NCBI RefSeq assembly: GCF_001046875.1 | Contig: NZ_HF571038.1 | Coordinates: 70,344 to 134,343 of the forward strand | Source: Nostocoides jenkinsii Ben 74 | GTDB lineage: Bacteria; Actinomycetota; Actinomycetes; Actinomycetales; Dermatophilaceae | Direction of reading: 5' to 3' | Length of the DNA: 64,000 nt | Shown here: positions 34,024 through 45,100 of the stretch, in pieces | Position numbering within the stretch: the stretch's first letter is position 1 | Layout of the letters: each line of letters starts with the position of its first letter | Position numbers and translations under genes: made by a program | The notes under the pieces: generated by a model | Seen by the model: the letters and a program-made list of their open reading frames with translations, nothing else | Databases searched by the model: none | What the model was told of the DNA's origin: nothing

Positions 34024-36675
34024 TCATCGGCCGAAGAGCCGGCCGCCGACGTTGCGGATTCGATCACCTACACCACGACTTCCCGAGATTCGCATCAGCC
34101 AGGAGCGAGCGAACTCGTGCACCTCGGTGTCGTCCGGGAAGAGCCGCGCAACCGTCGCTGCCACGCCATCTCGACATCCGGCGAGCGAGTCTCGATCCAG
34201 GCCGGAGAAGTAGCGGAGTAATCCCATTTGGAGCGCCGGGTAGGAGTCTCCATCGACCAGCGAGTGGAGCCTGCGGACCGGAGCTTGCGGATCCAATGGC
34301 CGAGGGAAGTCCGGCTCGCATGACATGACTCGCATGCCCAGCATGTCGATCTTTTCGTAGCTTGCCGAATCGGTCAGGCGAAGGGATATCAGCGAGCGGA
34401 ACAGCTCGCCACAACCGGGGGCCTTCCCACCTGCCTCCGGAAGCACATCGTTCCAAAATCCGTGTGGGTCGCTTCGAGCTTCGACCAACTCACCAGCACA
34501 GACAAGGTGTCGTAGCCACAGCGGCCCCGCGGTGGTCTTAGAAGCCGCCCAAAGTTCTTTGAACGCGGCCACAACCTGAGGCGCATATACCTCGACCGCT
34601 TGCTCAAAACTCTGGGCTCCCCAGGCTTCGCCGCCAAGAATCAGTTGTAGCCACCGGGCGGACCTGCCTAGGCCGTCGGGGCTCTCAGCTACCCTCGAGT
34701 CCGCAAGAAGCGCTACCACCTCGCCTCGTTCGTCTTCCTGCGCACCGAGGATCGCGGCGGCTAGCTGCACCCGGGACACGCGGACGTCAGCTTGTATCAA
34801 CCTCACGACTTCTGCCGGTCGGAGTGGACGTGAATCGGCGATGACGGCCAACAACTGCCCCCGCAGCTCTAACTGGCCCCGCAGCTCTGGCTCCCCGCCA
34901 GATCTGGTCACGAGCAGCGCGTCGAGCAGCAACTGGCGCCCCATCATCCGCGCATCGCGGTCAGGTCCGGCTAGGGCCACTAAGGCAAGTGCCTCGAGAT
35001 CCAGCGGCGATAGTTCCTCCGGTGCGGGGCCCAAGTCGTCGGCCCCGTTCGGATACAGCCAGGCGATAACGTCAGACGGCGTTCGTCGTCCTAACGGAAG
35101 ATAGAACTGCCTGGCGATATCGTCCGGCCAGTCCGCCAGCGCCGGTCGCAGTAGGCCGGCTCGCGTTTGCAACGAAACGTGCCTCATGGACGTCACTTGC
35201 CGACGTAGTTCAGCACTCCCGAGGACTGGCCGGAGGCACCCGGCCAGACCACGAAGCAGCTGGCCGTCACACAAGCTGTCCGGGTCTTCGACGGGCCAGC
35301 CAGAGCGAATCAGCAGGTCGGCGAGGTTGATCATCAGCACGGCCGCCATGGGCGTGTCGAGTTCGGCTAGGCGCTGAACGGCGACTGTCGCTTCCGCCTC
35401 CAACCCAGGATGGTCTGTCGGCCGCCAACCCGGGTCACACCGAGTGGGTGGCCCACCGGGCGTAGCCAACCAGGAATCATCTGCTAGGGCGCGAACTAAG
35501 TAGATCCGTTGGAGAACCTGCGCAATCGGGCCGGGGGCGCAGGCTGACAGGGCCTGCCACGAGTCCGCAGTGGATTCACCCGTATGCCGGCCGACCACGG
35601 CCAACGTGGTCGAGAAGAGGTCCGCCTGCCCGGCCAAGGATGGCGGGCTCCCTGAACCCAGTGCCGCGGCAATGGGCTGCGATAAGAACGCCCACGAGTC
35701 CAGGCGCTGGGCCATCACCATGGCGAGCGGCCAGAATCGGGAAAGGTCGACATCCCCGACACGAGTCGACACCTCATCGATCTCGCGAAGAACGTTGTAG
35801 GGATCGTCGGCAAGGCTGAGCATCCCCACCGACAAGGCCCCCCAGGCTGCCTCACCGCCGGCGGCAGAAGTCCAATCGCGTGGCGTGGCGCCATCCTCGT
35901 CGTCGAGAATGGTCAGTTGCGGGTGCTGTTCACGGATCTCGGTCAGATCATTGGATGCAACACAGATGAACTCGTAGGTCACCGGCCGATCGCCCTGTAA
36001 CGCGCGCGGGCTCTCCCAGACGCCGAACCCGAGTTTGGCAGCCGCACCCGGTGACATGAGATGGGCGACTGACCCAATCCAAAGCGCGCCGACATCGGGA
36101 CTCTTGACGCCGAGGACGACGGGTCCGCGTGCCCCCCGTGGGAGGGCAAGCTCGTCCAGAAGGACGGACAAAGTGCCAAGTCTCCAGGTCGAAGGATCAA
36201 GGAGGAAGTCACACACACCTTGGTAACCGACCACGTTTCCCGGGCGAGGAAGAGCGGGAGGAAGCGCACTGCCGCGGACCTCGGCCGCGCCATACGGAGT
36301 TGTCCAATCCGGTGACCGCCAGGTATCGATGAGCCGACGGCCGTCGTGGGCTGGAGCACGATCGAGCAATGCATGGATGAAGACGTTGCCGGCGCGACCG
36401 CTCTCATCGGCTCCGGCGGGCGAGCTATGCCATGCAGCCGCACCCGTGGGGATCGGCGTCACCACGAGGTTTCGATGGAAAGTCGCCACTTCATCGGGCG
36501 CGGCGAATCGGGGCAGGGGCTGGCCGAAGTCGGTGCGTCCAGGATCGGCTCCCCGCACCAGCAGATCCCGTTCCGTGTCCGTCAGCTGACCCACTTCGGC
36601 ATGAATGCCGAATCCGCCGCGGCTTGACGTGTAACCGATCTGTCCCGCGGCGTCTTCTTCGCCGGAGGCATACAT
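34024..36675 (-). CDS. large GTPase-associated protein (GAP1-like)
   Basis: The 883-residue protein resembles the GTPase-associated protein 1 (GAP1) family found next to double-GTPases. Its N-terminus reads QIGYTSSRGGFGIHAEVG, then HRNLVVTPIPTG, and has a globular domain to about residue 300. A helical middle and C-terminal part rich in Leu/Ala repeats follows. No membrane helix or catalytic motif is evident. The start at 36675 is chosen because its ATG overlaps the upstream stop as TGATG; an ATG three codons earlier is possible. It may bind the GTPase or the tubulin-like protein. The family name comes from memory of domain databases and needs a profile search. Confidence 0.65.
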   Translation of the reverse strand: MYASGEEDAAGQIGYTSSRGGFGIHAEVGQLTDTERDLLVRGADPGRTDFGQPLPRFAAPDEVATFHRNLVVTPIPTGAAAWHSSPAGADESGRAGNVFIHALLDRAPAHDGRRLIDTWRSPDWTTPYGAAEVRGSALPPALPRPGNVVGYQGVCDFLLDPSTWRLGTLSVLLDELALPRGARGPVVLGVKSPDVGALWIGSVAHLMSPGAAAKLGFGVWESPRALQGDRPVTYEFICVASNDLTEIREQHPQLTILDDEDGATPRDWTSAAGGEAAWGALSVGMLSLADDPYNVLREIDEVSTRVGDVDLSRFWPLAMVMAQRLDSWAFLSQPIAAALGSGSPPSLAGQADLFSTTLAVVGRHTGESTADSWQALSACAPGPIAQVLQRIYLVRALADDSWLATPGGPPTRCDPGWRPTDHPGLEAEATVAVQRLAELDTPMAAVLMINLADLLIRSGWPVEDPDSLCDGQLLRGLAGCLRPVLGSAELRRQVTSMRHVSLQTRAGLLRPALADWPDDIARQFYLPLGRRTPSDVIAWLYPNGADDLGPAPEELSPLDLEALALVALAGPDRDARMMGRQLLLDALLVTRSGGEPELRGQLELRGQLLAVIADSRPLRPAEVVRLIQADVRVSRVQLAAAILGAQEDERGEVVALLADSRVAESPDGLGRSARWLQLILGGEAWGAQSFEQAVEVYAPQVVAAFKELWAASKTTAGPLWLRHLVCAGELVEARSDPHGFWNDVLPEAGGKAPGCGELFRSLISLRLTDSASYEKIDMLGMRVMSCEPDFPRPLDPQAPVRRLHSLVDGDSYPALQMGLLRYFSGLDRDSLAGCRDGVAATVARLFPDDTEVHEFARSWLMRISGSRGVGDRIRNVGGRLFGR

Positions 36676-39419
36676 CAGGCCCACCGCAATTCCGTAACGG
36701 ACGGATCAAGGACGACGATCCTGCGCAGAGATTCAGCGCCGACTCCAGGTGAGACGAAGAGCCGAACATATCCGCGAGCAACGGGCGATGGCAGGAGCAT
36801 TCGAAAGCGAGGCGACTGTGGACCTCCGATCAAGGTCTGCGGATGCATCACCTGAGTTGGTGATGCATCCGGTGTCGCATCCGGGACGCACGTCAGGATT
36901 ACGCCGTCTCGCGGATGCATTGGCAGCCGGTCCTGGTTATACGCGACGACGAACGGCGGTGATCCGGCGGCTTGCTCGTTGGGCGCCCACACCGCCACCC
37001 GCACGTAGTCCACCGGTCCGATGAGGCGTCGACGGTGCAATTCGACCGAGTAACGGATCTGCCACCGCTTGGGTAGTGGAACCGCCACGGGTGCACTCAC
37101 GGAGTCACCGCGTACGCCGGTGAGAAAGACCGCGGCGTCGGAGGGGGGGTTGTAGGCCATCCGCAGACCCCCATGGCGCCGATAGTCTTCCTCGGTCACT
37201 TGGTGATGGGGGTTGCCGCTGCAGACAGCGTGAGGTTCTGCCCCAACCGGGCCGATGTAGGCACGGACATACGTGGCGCCCTCCGGCCAGACAAATGTGA
37301 TGACCTGCTGAGCAACCCGATCAACGAGGCGTGGATCGCCTGGCGCGACGGGTGCTTCTTCAACGCTCGGCCGTCCGGGCAGGGCGCGCTGACCCAGAAT
37401 GGTCACGGGAACGAAGTGAATGCGTGGCCAGCCCGGCGGCCAGGGCACCTCGGCCATGCGGATCTGATCGTCGCCCATCGGGTCCTGGGGGTTCTTGCAC
37501 AGCTCGCTGTCGGTCAAGCCCATTTGCGGGAGTGCGCCCTTGTCAACTTCGACCCCCAGAATGCCGGCCCCCAATGGCTCCTTGAGGCGATAGATCTGGA
37601 CGTCCCCGACCGGCAATGCCGTCCACGTCAAGTCCACCATTCCCGACTCGAATCGGGTTGGCCCTTTAACCGTATGAATGGCCAGGTTCGTGACTTCGCG
37701 AATAACGGCTGGCCACTCCAATCGCAGATCGACAGGGCTCGATTGGTGGCTTCCCCCGGAAGGATCTCTCGCCTCCACGATCATGCGATAGACGTATGCC
37801 GCGCCGGCCTCCCCGCCGCGATCGACGACACCACCCAGGTTAGGACGATCGGTGGCAATCTCGAAAGCCCGAAATCCGGACGGGCCCGTCATTGCGGGGG
37901 GAAGCCGGAACACCTGGACCCTGCTGGCGCCAGGCGGTGCCGTCCAGACGAGGGCGACCTGGCCGAAATCTGGGGAGCCGGACACCTCGTGCACCGGGGC
38001 CACCCGGACGCATTCGGCGACAAGTCGAGGCTGCGCCGCCTTCGCGGCGCCGATCGAGTCGCCGGAATTGGCCCAGACTTGAACGAAGCGGAAGAGCCCT
38101 CCGATCGGGGCACCATCCTCAACTTCAGTACCCTGGGTGACCGCAAGAAGATCGCCCATCTCGGGCACCAGCGGGCGTTGACTGTCGGACACGACAACCC
38201 GATAGATCGTCAGTGCCTCCGACTGGGCCGGCCACCGATAGATCGATCGCCCGTCCATACTGATGTGGTCGACCACGGTGCTGGCCGGCTCGGCCACGAC
38301 ACTCAACGCCTCAGCGAAGCCACGCTCGATATCATCGTGACTTTCGATGCTCCGGAGATCGGACGGCAGCGTCTGCGCGCCGCCCGGTTTGTCGGCCGAT
38401 ACCTCGGCCGACACCTCGGTCTGCACTTCTCCGTCCTCGCGCGCTGCGGCGGCCAGGCTAGGCGGCTCGTGAGCCGTAGACGCGGTGACAGCTGAAGGGC
38501 GTGATTCAGTCGCATTGGACGCAACCGAGCTGGAGGTCGAGCGCGGTGCCGTTGTATCCGCGACGTGACCCTGATACGCGCTCGTGGTCGCCCCGGAACT
38601 GTGGCTGCCTGACGGCAGAACGGACGCCCCCGGATATTGCGCGGTGGACGGGTACACCGGCGAGGTGTAGTCCGCGGGCGGCTGAACGGTTGTGACCGGC
38701 CGGCCGCCAGACAGTGACGACGGCGGGACCGCTTCGACTGCACGTATGGCTGTCGCGAGGTTGCTCCGTGGAACAGTCCGCGGCTGGGCCTCGTCCTCGT
38801 CCGTCGCGACGAACGTCGTTGCGGGCGTCGTAGATGACGCAGGAGCGGCGGAGGTCTCCGCCGCAGCTACGACATCGAAAACTTCCTGGGCGAAGGGGGC
38901 AAGTGCGGCGACGCGCTGGCCCACATCTGCCGGTCGCTTCATCGCGGGACGAATCAACATGACGAGGTGGTGATCCGGTGCAGCGCCTGCCGCGAGGGCC
39001 CCGTCCTTGACAGCGCGATCGCGCCACGCACGAAGGCCGTCTAGGAGGTTGGGCGCTGCTCCGGTCGCTGCCGCCATTCCCGTGAGTGCGGGCGTCCCGA
39101 CGGGTGCAGCCGCATTGGGGGAAGTAGTCGGGGATGACGTGGCTAGGGGTGTCGCTGACCCCCGACCAATCGTTGCTGCCAAAGGTCGCAGCAAGTCTCC
39201 CGTGAGGTGGATGCCTTCCCAGGTCACGCCGAACTTGGCCTGGTTCAGCAGGAAAGAGATGGCGTGTCCCCAACTGGCAACGGCGGAAGGCGGGTTGTCT
39301 GGAATCCGACCTTGGGCGCAGATGAAGGACAAATCACTCTCGCTCGGCAATGACGGCATCCCATTGGCAGCCATGAACCGCCGCCACGTGAGGAGGATGC
39401 ACTGCTTGTTCTCACACAC
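36675..39419 (-). CDS. large protein with beta-sandwich (fibronectin III-like) repeats
   Basis: The 914-residue protein begins at a GTG with GGAGGA eight bases upstream. The N-terminal 90 residues have a Cys pair (CENKQC) and a small helical domain. A Pro/Ser/Thr-rich linker extends to about residue 330. After residue 390 there are several repeats with the pattern VALVWTAPPGASRVQVFR, VDLTWTALPVGDVQIYRL and ITFVWPEGATYVRAYIG, which look like fibronectin type III modules. No signal peptide is found, so these domains are predicted to lie in the cytoplasm, which is unusual. It is tightly coupled to the GAP1-like gene and may be a scaffold. Confidence 0.65.
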   Translation of the reverse strand: MCENKQCILLTWRRFMAANGMPSLPSESDLSFICAQGRIPDNPPSAVASWGHAISFLLNQAKFGVTWEGIHLTGDLLRPLAATIGRGSATPLATSSPTTSPNAAAPVGTPALTGMAAATGAAPNLLDGLRAWRDRAVKDGALAAGAAPDHHLVMLIRPAMKRPADVGQRVAALAPFAQEVFDVVAAAETSAAPASSTTPATTFVATDEDEAQPRTVPRSNLATAIRAVEAVPPSSLSGGRPVTTVQPPADYTSPVYPSTAQYPGASVLPSGSHSSGATTSAYQGHVADTTAPRSTSSSVASNATESRPSAVTASTAHEPPSLAAAAREDGEVQTEVSAEVSADKPGGAQTLPSDLRSIESHDDIERGFAEALSVVAEPASTVVDHISMDGRSIYRWPAQSEALTIYRVVVSDSQRPLVPEMGDLLAVTQGTEVEDGAPIGGLFRFVQVWANSGDSIGAAKAAQPRLVAECVRVAPVHEVSGSPDFGQVALVWTAPPGASRVQVFRLPPAMTGPSGFRAFEIATDRPNLGGVVDRGGEAGAAYVYRMIVEARDPSGGSHQSSPVDLRLEWPAVIREVTNLAIHTVKGPTRFESGMVDLTWTALPVGDVQIYRLKEPLGAGILGVEVDKGALPQMGLTDSELCKNPQDPMGDDQIRMAEVPWPPGWPRIHFVPVTILGQRALPGRPSVEEAPVAPGDPRLVDRVAQQVITFVWPEGATYVRAYIGPVGAEPHAVCSGNPHHQVTEEDYRRHGGLRMAYNPPSDAAVFLTGVRGDSVSAPVAVPLPKRWQIRYSVELHRRRLIGPVDYVRVAVWAPNEQAAGSPPFVVAYNQDRLPMHPRDGVILTCVPDATPDASPTQVMHPQTLIGGPQSPRFRMLLPSPVARGYVRLFVSPGVGAESLRRIVVLDPSVTELRWA

Positions 39420-39436
39420 CTGCCCGTTCCTCCACG

Positions 39437-42079
39437 TTAGAAGATGTCGTCAACGATGGGCCGGACCAGCCGGGTGGTCGCGCCGCCGTTCGATGACCCC
39501 ACGTTGCCGATCGGGTCTTCGTGCCGGCGCGCCTCAGGACGTAGGTATTCGGCGGGCATGGGAACGGAGATCTGCGCCAGAACGACAGTGCGCGACAGCC
39601 CCTCCGACCACTCCCGGCACCAGGTCACGTGCGGCCGCATCAGGTCGCCCGTGATCGCGCTGGCCGAGAACAGGGTCGTGGGGAAGCCAGTCGGTGTTAT
39701 CACCTGGGCCGTCAGCCCACCAAGGAACTCATTAAGCGCCGTGGGCGCGCCGGTCTCAGTGCGAACCTGTCCCAACAGCCGTTCTAGCTCATCCCGCGCA
39801 GTCGTTTGCAATGTGTGAACGATGCGCTCCCACGTCTGGTCGCCAGCAGTTCCAGGGACTCCCTGCTCGGTGAGCGCCTCGACCCACCTGGGCAATAGCA
39901 CGTCTTCTTGGATGGCTCGCTGCCGATAAAGCAGGGCCGGCTCGTCGAGAAGCATTGTCCCGCGCGCACCGAGGAGGTGACCGGCGCTCCCCAAAAAGGC
40001 ATCCCATACGGAGTCGAGCCACCCGACCGGGAAGAACTGCCGGCGGAGAGCGCTCGCGGCGCGCGCCACCTCGCGATCGTTGACCTCCGCTTGTCCGAAC
40101 TGAATTGCAAGCGGGTGGTCGGTTCCCGGCCCCACGTTGGGCCCCGCCTGCGCACTTGCCTGACCTAATGGATCGGAGGCGAAGATCGCCAGCGACTCGG
40201 CCCATTGCAGGAGGAGGGCATAGGCGTCTCCACAGCGTCGAGCGTCCCGGATGGCCGCGGCGAGGTTATATTCCGCTGCGTCAGCCTTGCTCAATGCCTC
40301 GGCCCGCATGTTCTTCAACTGGAATAGCCGGCGCTGACCCTTAAGGAAGGTCAAGACCGAACTCACCAGCCAGCCGAGCATCCATACTCCCAAGGCGATC
40401 CCGGCGACCAGCCACGGAATCACGGCTAGTGCCCCGAGGGTGATCGTGGCGGTGATGAGCAGAACCAGAGCGATGAGCAGGAACCGCAGCCGGGAGGCGA
40501 GCCGATTCTGCTCGTGGCGAATGTCGTCTGGGATTCCCGTGGTGGCCTGTGCGGCTTGCAGCACGGCGGTGTACTCGGCTATCTCGGCCAACCGGCGCTC
40601 GAACTCGTCCGACAGGCGGAGCGATACTTTGGTCGTATATGTCGCGCTGACCCGCCGCCACCATGCCTGGAACTTCTCCATAGTCGCTGACGCATCGGCG
40701 CCTGCGATTGGGTCAGCGGCCAAAGCGCTCAGGCGGGTGCCGAATCGGCGGATCTGCAGCGTGTCGTATGGTGCCAACTCGTCCGTCTCGGTGGCGGCCC
40801 GCACTGCTCCGGGAATGTCGGTGAAGGAGTCCGTCGCGCGAGAGGGCGCGAGAAACCGGCCGAACCGGATGATCCCGGTGTCGCTGCCGATCTTGGCAGC
40901 GTCCATCTGATCACCCCGTCGGGGCTGCCCGTCGAGCAAGGTCAAGCCACCGGAGACCAAGTCTTGCCACAGGCTATCCATCCGGGAGTGGACGTGGTGC
41001 CCGTCTTGCGCCGGACCCAGCGAGTTCTCGAGTGCGCCCAACGCCTCCACTTGGGTTTGCCAGGAGGCTGATTGCCCGCGGACGCCCCCGACGACGACCG
41101 CGAAGGCGCTGTTCTGACCGAAGATCGCCCGCGTCGCCGTGGTGGCCACCCACTGCTTGCCGGTGTAAATGACCTTGTTGGCCCACTCCGCGGGTGCGTT
41201 CTTGATCGAGGCCCAAAGAAAGCTCCAGAGCATCCGGAACGCCTTCCAGATGCCGAGCGACTCCACCTGCGCCAACTGGGGGTTCTGGCGCGCGCTGCGC
41301 AGGATGCCAAGGTGGCGACTCCACAGACCATTGGCCATGTCGAGATTGGCGAGGTCGATGTTCTCGACATACGTGGCCGAGGCCCCACCGGCTCCCAGCA
41401 CCAGCGGATACCCATCGGTTAGGCCAAGAGTTTGGCGTTGCAGCGCGTCGCGGACAGTCGAGGCGTCAAGACGGCGGGCGAAGACTCGCAGAACCTGGAA
41501 CGTTGCCCCCGGGGGGACGGGCGTGTCATCGAGCGGCCCGGCCTCCACGCCGTCGAATAGCGCCCCCACAGCAGCAACCGCCGGGAGCGCGAACTGCGCT
41601 ATGTCCTCGTCGGACGCGGGGCCTTCGAGCAAGGTATGGGGCTTGGTCGGCCCCGCGGCATCATCGGGTGAAATGAGGATGTTGTGCCATCCCTCAAGTG
41701 CCGTCAACGCGCCTTCTCTTGCCTCCAGGCGAGTCACGACAAGCTGCACGAGGGTGGTGCGAATCTCCCCTCCCGCTCCGCCGACCGCTGCCGCCAGGCT
41801 GGTGGCGTTCCGCGCCGAATCAGCGCCGTCAACCAATTCGCTGGTCAGGGCGACGATGCGCACGTGACGGGGAGAACGGCGGGCGAGCAGGTCTCCGAGG
41901 GAGGACACGACAACGTCTCCCGACTCGACCAACCGCGCCTCAATGAGACGCGAGTTGGGCGTCGCCGGTGGTACCCACACAAAGGGGCGAATCAGCCCGG
42001 CAGCAGACCAGTCCCTAAGGGCGGCCGGGATCCCGGCAAGGGTTGGATTCTCGGTGACGAGAATTGTCAGGTCGCTCAT
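39437..42079 (-). CDS. large membrane protein with central hairpin anchor and helical cytoplasmic parts
   Basis: I do not recognise the family. The 880-residue protein has one strongly hydrophobic region near residues 536-577 (LLIALVLLITATITLGALAV, then LVAGIALGVWMLGWLVSSVL), long enough for two membrane helices, so both large parts should face the same side. The first 200 residues look like an alpha/beta domain (LTILVTENPTLAG to VRIVALTSELVDG). A segment with possible coiled coil precedes the anchor (SLRLSDEFERRLAEIAEYTA). The start is uncertain between 42085 and 42079. The gene lies between the tubulin-like and repeat-protein genes and could dock the tubulin-like polymer to the membrane. 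Confidence 0.6.
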   Translation of the reverse strand: MSDLTILVTENPTLAGIPAALRDWSAAGLIRPFVWVPPATPNSRLIEARLVESGDVVVSSLGDLLARRSPRHVRIVALTSELVDGADSARNATSLAAAVGGAGGEIRTTLVQLVVTRLEAREGALTALEGWHNILISPDDAAGPTKPHTLLEGPASDEDIAQFALPAVAAVGALFDGVEAGPLDDTPVPPGATFQVLRVFARRLDASTVRDALQRQTLGLTDGYPLVLGAGGASATYVENIDLANLDMANGLWSRHLGILRSARQNPQLAQVESLGIWKAFRMLWSFLWASIKNAPAEWANKVIYTGKQWVATTATRAIFGQNSAFAVVVGGVRGQSASWQTQVEALGALENSLGPAQDGHHVHSRMDSLWQDLVSGGLTLLDGQPRRGDQMDAAKIGSDTGIIRFGRFLAPSRATDSFTDIPGAVRAATETDELAPYDTLQIRRFGTRLSALAADPIAGADASATMEKFQAWWRRVSATYTTKVSLRLSDEFERRLAEIAEYTAVLQAAQATTGIPDDIRHEQNRLASRLRFLLIALVLLITATITLGALAVIPWLVAGIALGVWMLGWLVSSVLTFLKGQRRLFQLKNMRAEALSKADAAEYNLAAAIRDARRCGDAYALLLQWAESLAIFASDPLGQASAQAGPNVGPGTDHPLAIQFGQAEVNDREVARAASALRRQFFPVGWLDSVWDAFLGSAGHLLGARGTMLLDEPALLYRQRAIQEDVLLPRWVEALTEQGVPGTAGDQTWERIVHTLQTTARDELERLLGQVRTETGAPTALNEFLGGLTAQVITPTGFPTTLFSASAITGDLMRPHVTWCREWSEGLSRTVVLAQISVPMPAEYLRPEARRHEDPIGNVGSSNGGATTRLVRPIVDDIF

Positions 42080-42129
42080 CGGCATACGTCCAAATCGCTC
42101 GCGTGAGGTTGGGGGCACAGGGGCAATGG

Positions 42130-45100
42130 TCAGAACGTCGCGTCCATGACGCCGTGGGCACTGTTGTTGGCGCCACCGATGCTGGCGTTGGTTGTCATGT
42201 CGATTAGTTGTGGGAGGACTTTGTGCAGGTCGGCGTTGAGGTCGCGGAAGAAGGGGACGCGTTCGCGTTGGTCGGGTGAGGTGATTTGGCAGAATTCACC
42301 TCTGCCGTCCGGGCGGAAGTGGTCGCTGACGAGGCCGTGGATGGAGTCCAGCCACGCGAGAGCGGCGGTGCGCCGGTCCTCGCCGGTGGCGGTTGGCTCG
42401 ATTCCGGGGACGCGTGAGCCAGGTCCGGGTGGGGTGCGACCGTCGGTGAGCCAGGTGGCTAGGGCTCGTGATCCGCGGGTTTGGAACATTCCGGCGGCCA
42501 TGGGGGTCGGTTCGTCGGGGTTGTCGTCCCAGATTCGGCGGAGTGATTCGTAGGGTGCCATGGATTGGCCGACGGGGCTGGCGCCGAAGTTGGCGACCGC
42601 GAGGAGGTGGGATTCTAGGACGGCGGGGAGCCAGTCGAAGTTGCGCAGGAATCGTTCCGGCGGTGTCAGGAGGGGGTTCGGGAACGCCAGCCAGGTCTTC
42701 TTCTGTGCGTCCCAGACGCGGACGGGCTGGGTGTATGGCGGTGCGGGGATGTCGATTTCGCCGGTGATTTGGCCGAGGAACCACCCGCCCACCATGGCTT
42801 GGCGTTCTGCTCGACTCATGGCGAGGGCGGCGGGCAGGGGGCGGCTGCGTCGGCCGTGCCAGAAGGTCTTGCGGGAGTCCGCGGACATGGATTGGGCCCA
42901 TTGGGCTCGGGTTGGCTCGAGGAGTCCGGAGTAGACGACGGGGAGTTCGTTGGGGTAGTAGCCGAAAACGTCGATCCGCGTCGCTGGGGCTTGGCTGAGG
43001 GCCAAGGTCAGGTTCTGGGTGGTCAACGCGTCGACGGAAGAGTCTTGGGTGACGAGCGCTTCCAGTTCGGCGGCGATGGGCAAGCCGGCGAAGGGGATGT
43101 CGGAGAAGAAGAAATTGACCGTGGCCGGGCCGTCATGGACCTCGTCGACGACGTGCGGGCTGACTTGGGCGAAAGGGACAGCCTTGGTCAAGACGGATCG
43201 GAACTTGCCGACGACCTCGTTGCTGCGTTGACCGCCGCCGGTGTCGACGTAGGCGCGGATGGATTCCTGGACGAAGAGTGAGAAGGAAGACTGTGTCCGG
43301 TTGACGTACTGTCGGGCACGGTCGAGGAGATTCTCGGCGCTGACGTGCATCGTGTAGACGGCTCGGGTGGGGATCTGGGGCCGCCCCGTGCCCGGGTCGA
43401 TCGGAAGCGACTTCGCGACGAATTGCGGGTCGGTTGTGATCAGGCCGCCGGGGGGCGAGAACCCGCCGGCGGTCGCCCATAGGCCCGTCACCACGGCATG
43501 GGTAGTGCGGCGACGAGCCTCGGCGATGGGTGGTGGTGCCCCGTCGCTGTCGATCTGGCTCGCGGTCGCCAGATCGCGAAGGTACTGATCGGGGAATGCG
43601 GCTGCGGGCGTGAGGAGGACTTCGTTGTCTGCTGCGCTCCAGCGGGCGTCGACGATGACGTCCTCGTCGGAAGGCCATAGGGGATAGAGCGGGGTCGCGA
43701 CAGTTGCCAGCCCGGTGCGCGTGGCGGCGGCCGCGCGCGCGGACTCGACCTCGCGCAGCGCGGCCATGACCGCCTCATTCATGGGGGCCAAGACGCCGCC
43801 GGCGATATCCCCGAGGACCTGGGCTACGTGGGAGCACCACATGCCGCGCGCCGACATATCGAGCATGGCGGCGTAGCGTTCCTTGACTTGGTCCGCGAGA
43901 TCTTGGCCACGTTGGATGACCCCACGCATGGAAGAGAACAGTTCCCCGACTCCTGGCGGGACTTGCGCCGCATCTGGCGTTTGGGCACCGAGAGCCGAGA
44001 GCCCGGCGGCACCGTAGTTGCCGGTCAGATGTTCTTGCAGGACAGAGATGAGTTCCTTGGTGTAGACCAAGCCGTGTTGCGCGATGGCGTCTCCGATAAC
44101 GGACTCCAATCGCGAGACAAAACTGCCGGTCCAGACGTAGGCGTCGGCATAGGCCGCCTGGCGCGACAACTCGGCTAGTTGGTTGCGCGCGCGACCTAGG
44201 AATGCCATGAGCGTCGGCACGAACTGCTCGGACGGAATGCCGGCGGTAGCGACCGGCATCTCTGCCGACAGTCCCCGTTCCACCACCGAGCGCGCAATGT
44301 GCGCGGACTTTTGCCGCGGTAGTCCCCCCTCGTAGAGCCACCGCACCAGCGCCTGCGGATCCTGCCCGCCACCCGCGGGCAGACCGAGTTGTGAACACAC
44401 ATAAGGCCACTGCGAGGCGACCATCGCGCGCGCCTGAAGTTGCCCCGAGTTGGGGTTCCCTCGCTGCAGATGGCCACCGATCAGGTGGTCCAGCGCGGCC
44501 CGCGCCATGCGTTGCGCGGCATACTCCGCGTAGCGATCACGCCCCATCGACAACGAGGCATAGCCGATCGACCCCCACTGAATATCGGGATTGCTGTTAG
44601 CGCCCCACCCAAAGGCCGACACTCGCGTATGCGCGCGCGGAGTGAAGTTCTCCAGAATGAACTTTCGGTAGTTCTCCAGAGCCTTCTCACTGACGGTCAA
44701 CGCCGCCAGGCACTGTCCCACCCCCCGGTAGATCGTCTGCATGCTCCCGTCCCCGAACGGGGTTCCCGCCGTCCCCAAGAAGCGCCCAACCGGAATCACG
44801 CGCGCAAACGGGACCGGCGCGGCACCGGTGACCGGCGCGCCGACCGCCGTCAACAACGCCAGGTCATGCTCATGGGACTCCCCGAGTTGGCTCGCGACGA
44901 TCTCCCCCAACATCGCCAGCGCGTTCGGACGCACCCCCACGCGCAGCGTCGCAGGAATCGAATCGAACACATCCGGAGAACACATGAACACCGACATCAA
45001 CGAGCTGTCGACGATCTGCCCGAGAATGCGACAGACGTCCAACGCAATGGAGGCGCCCGTGCCGCCGGCCATCGACGACAAAACGATGGTGTATGACGCC

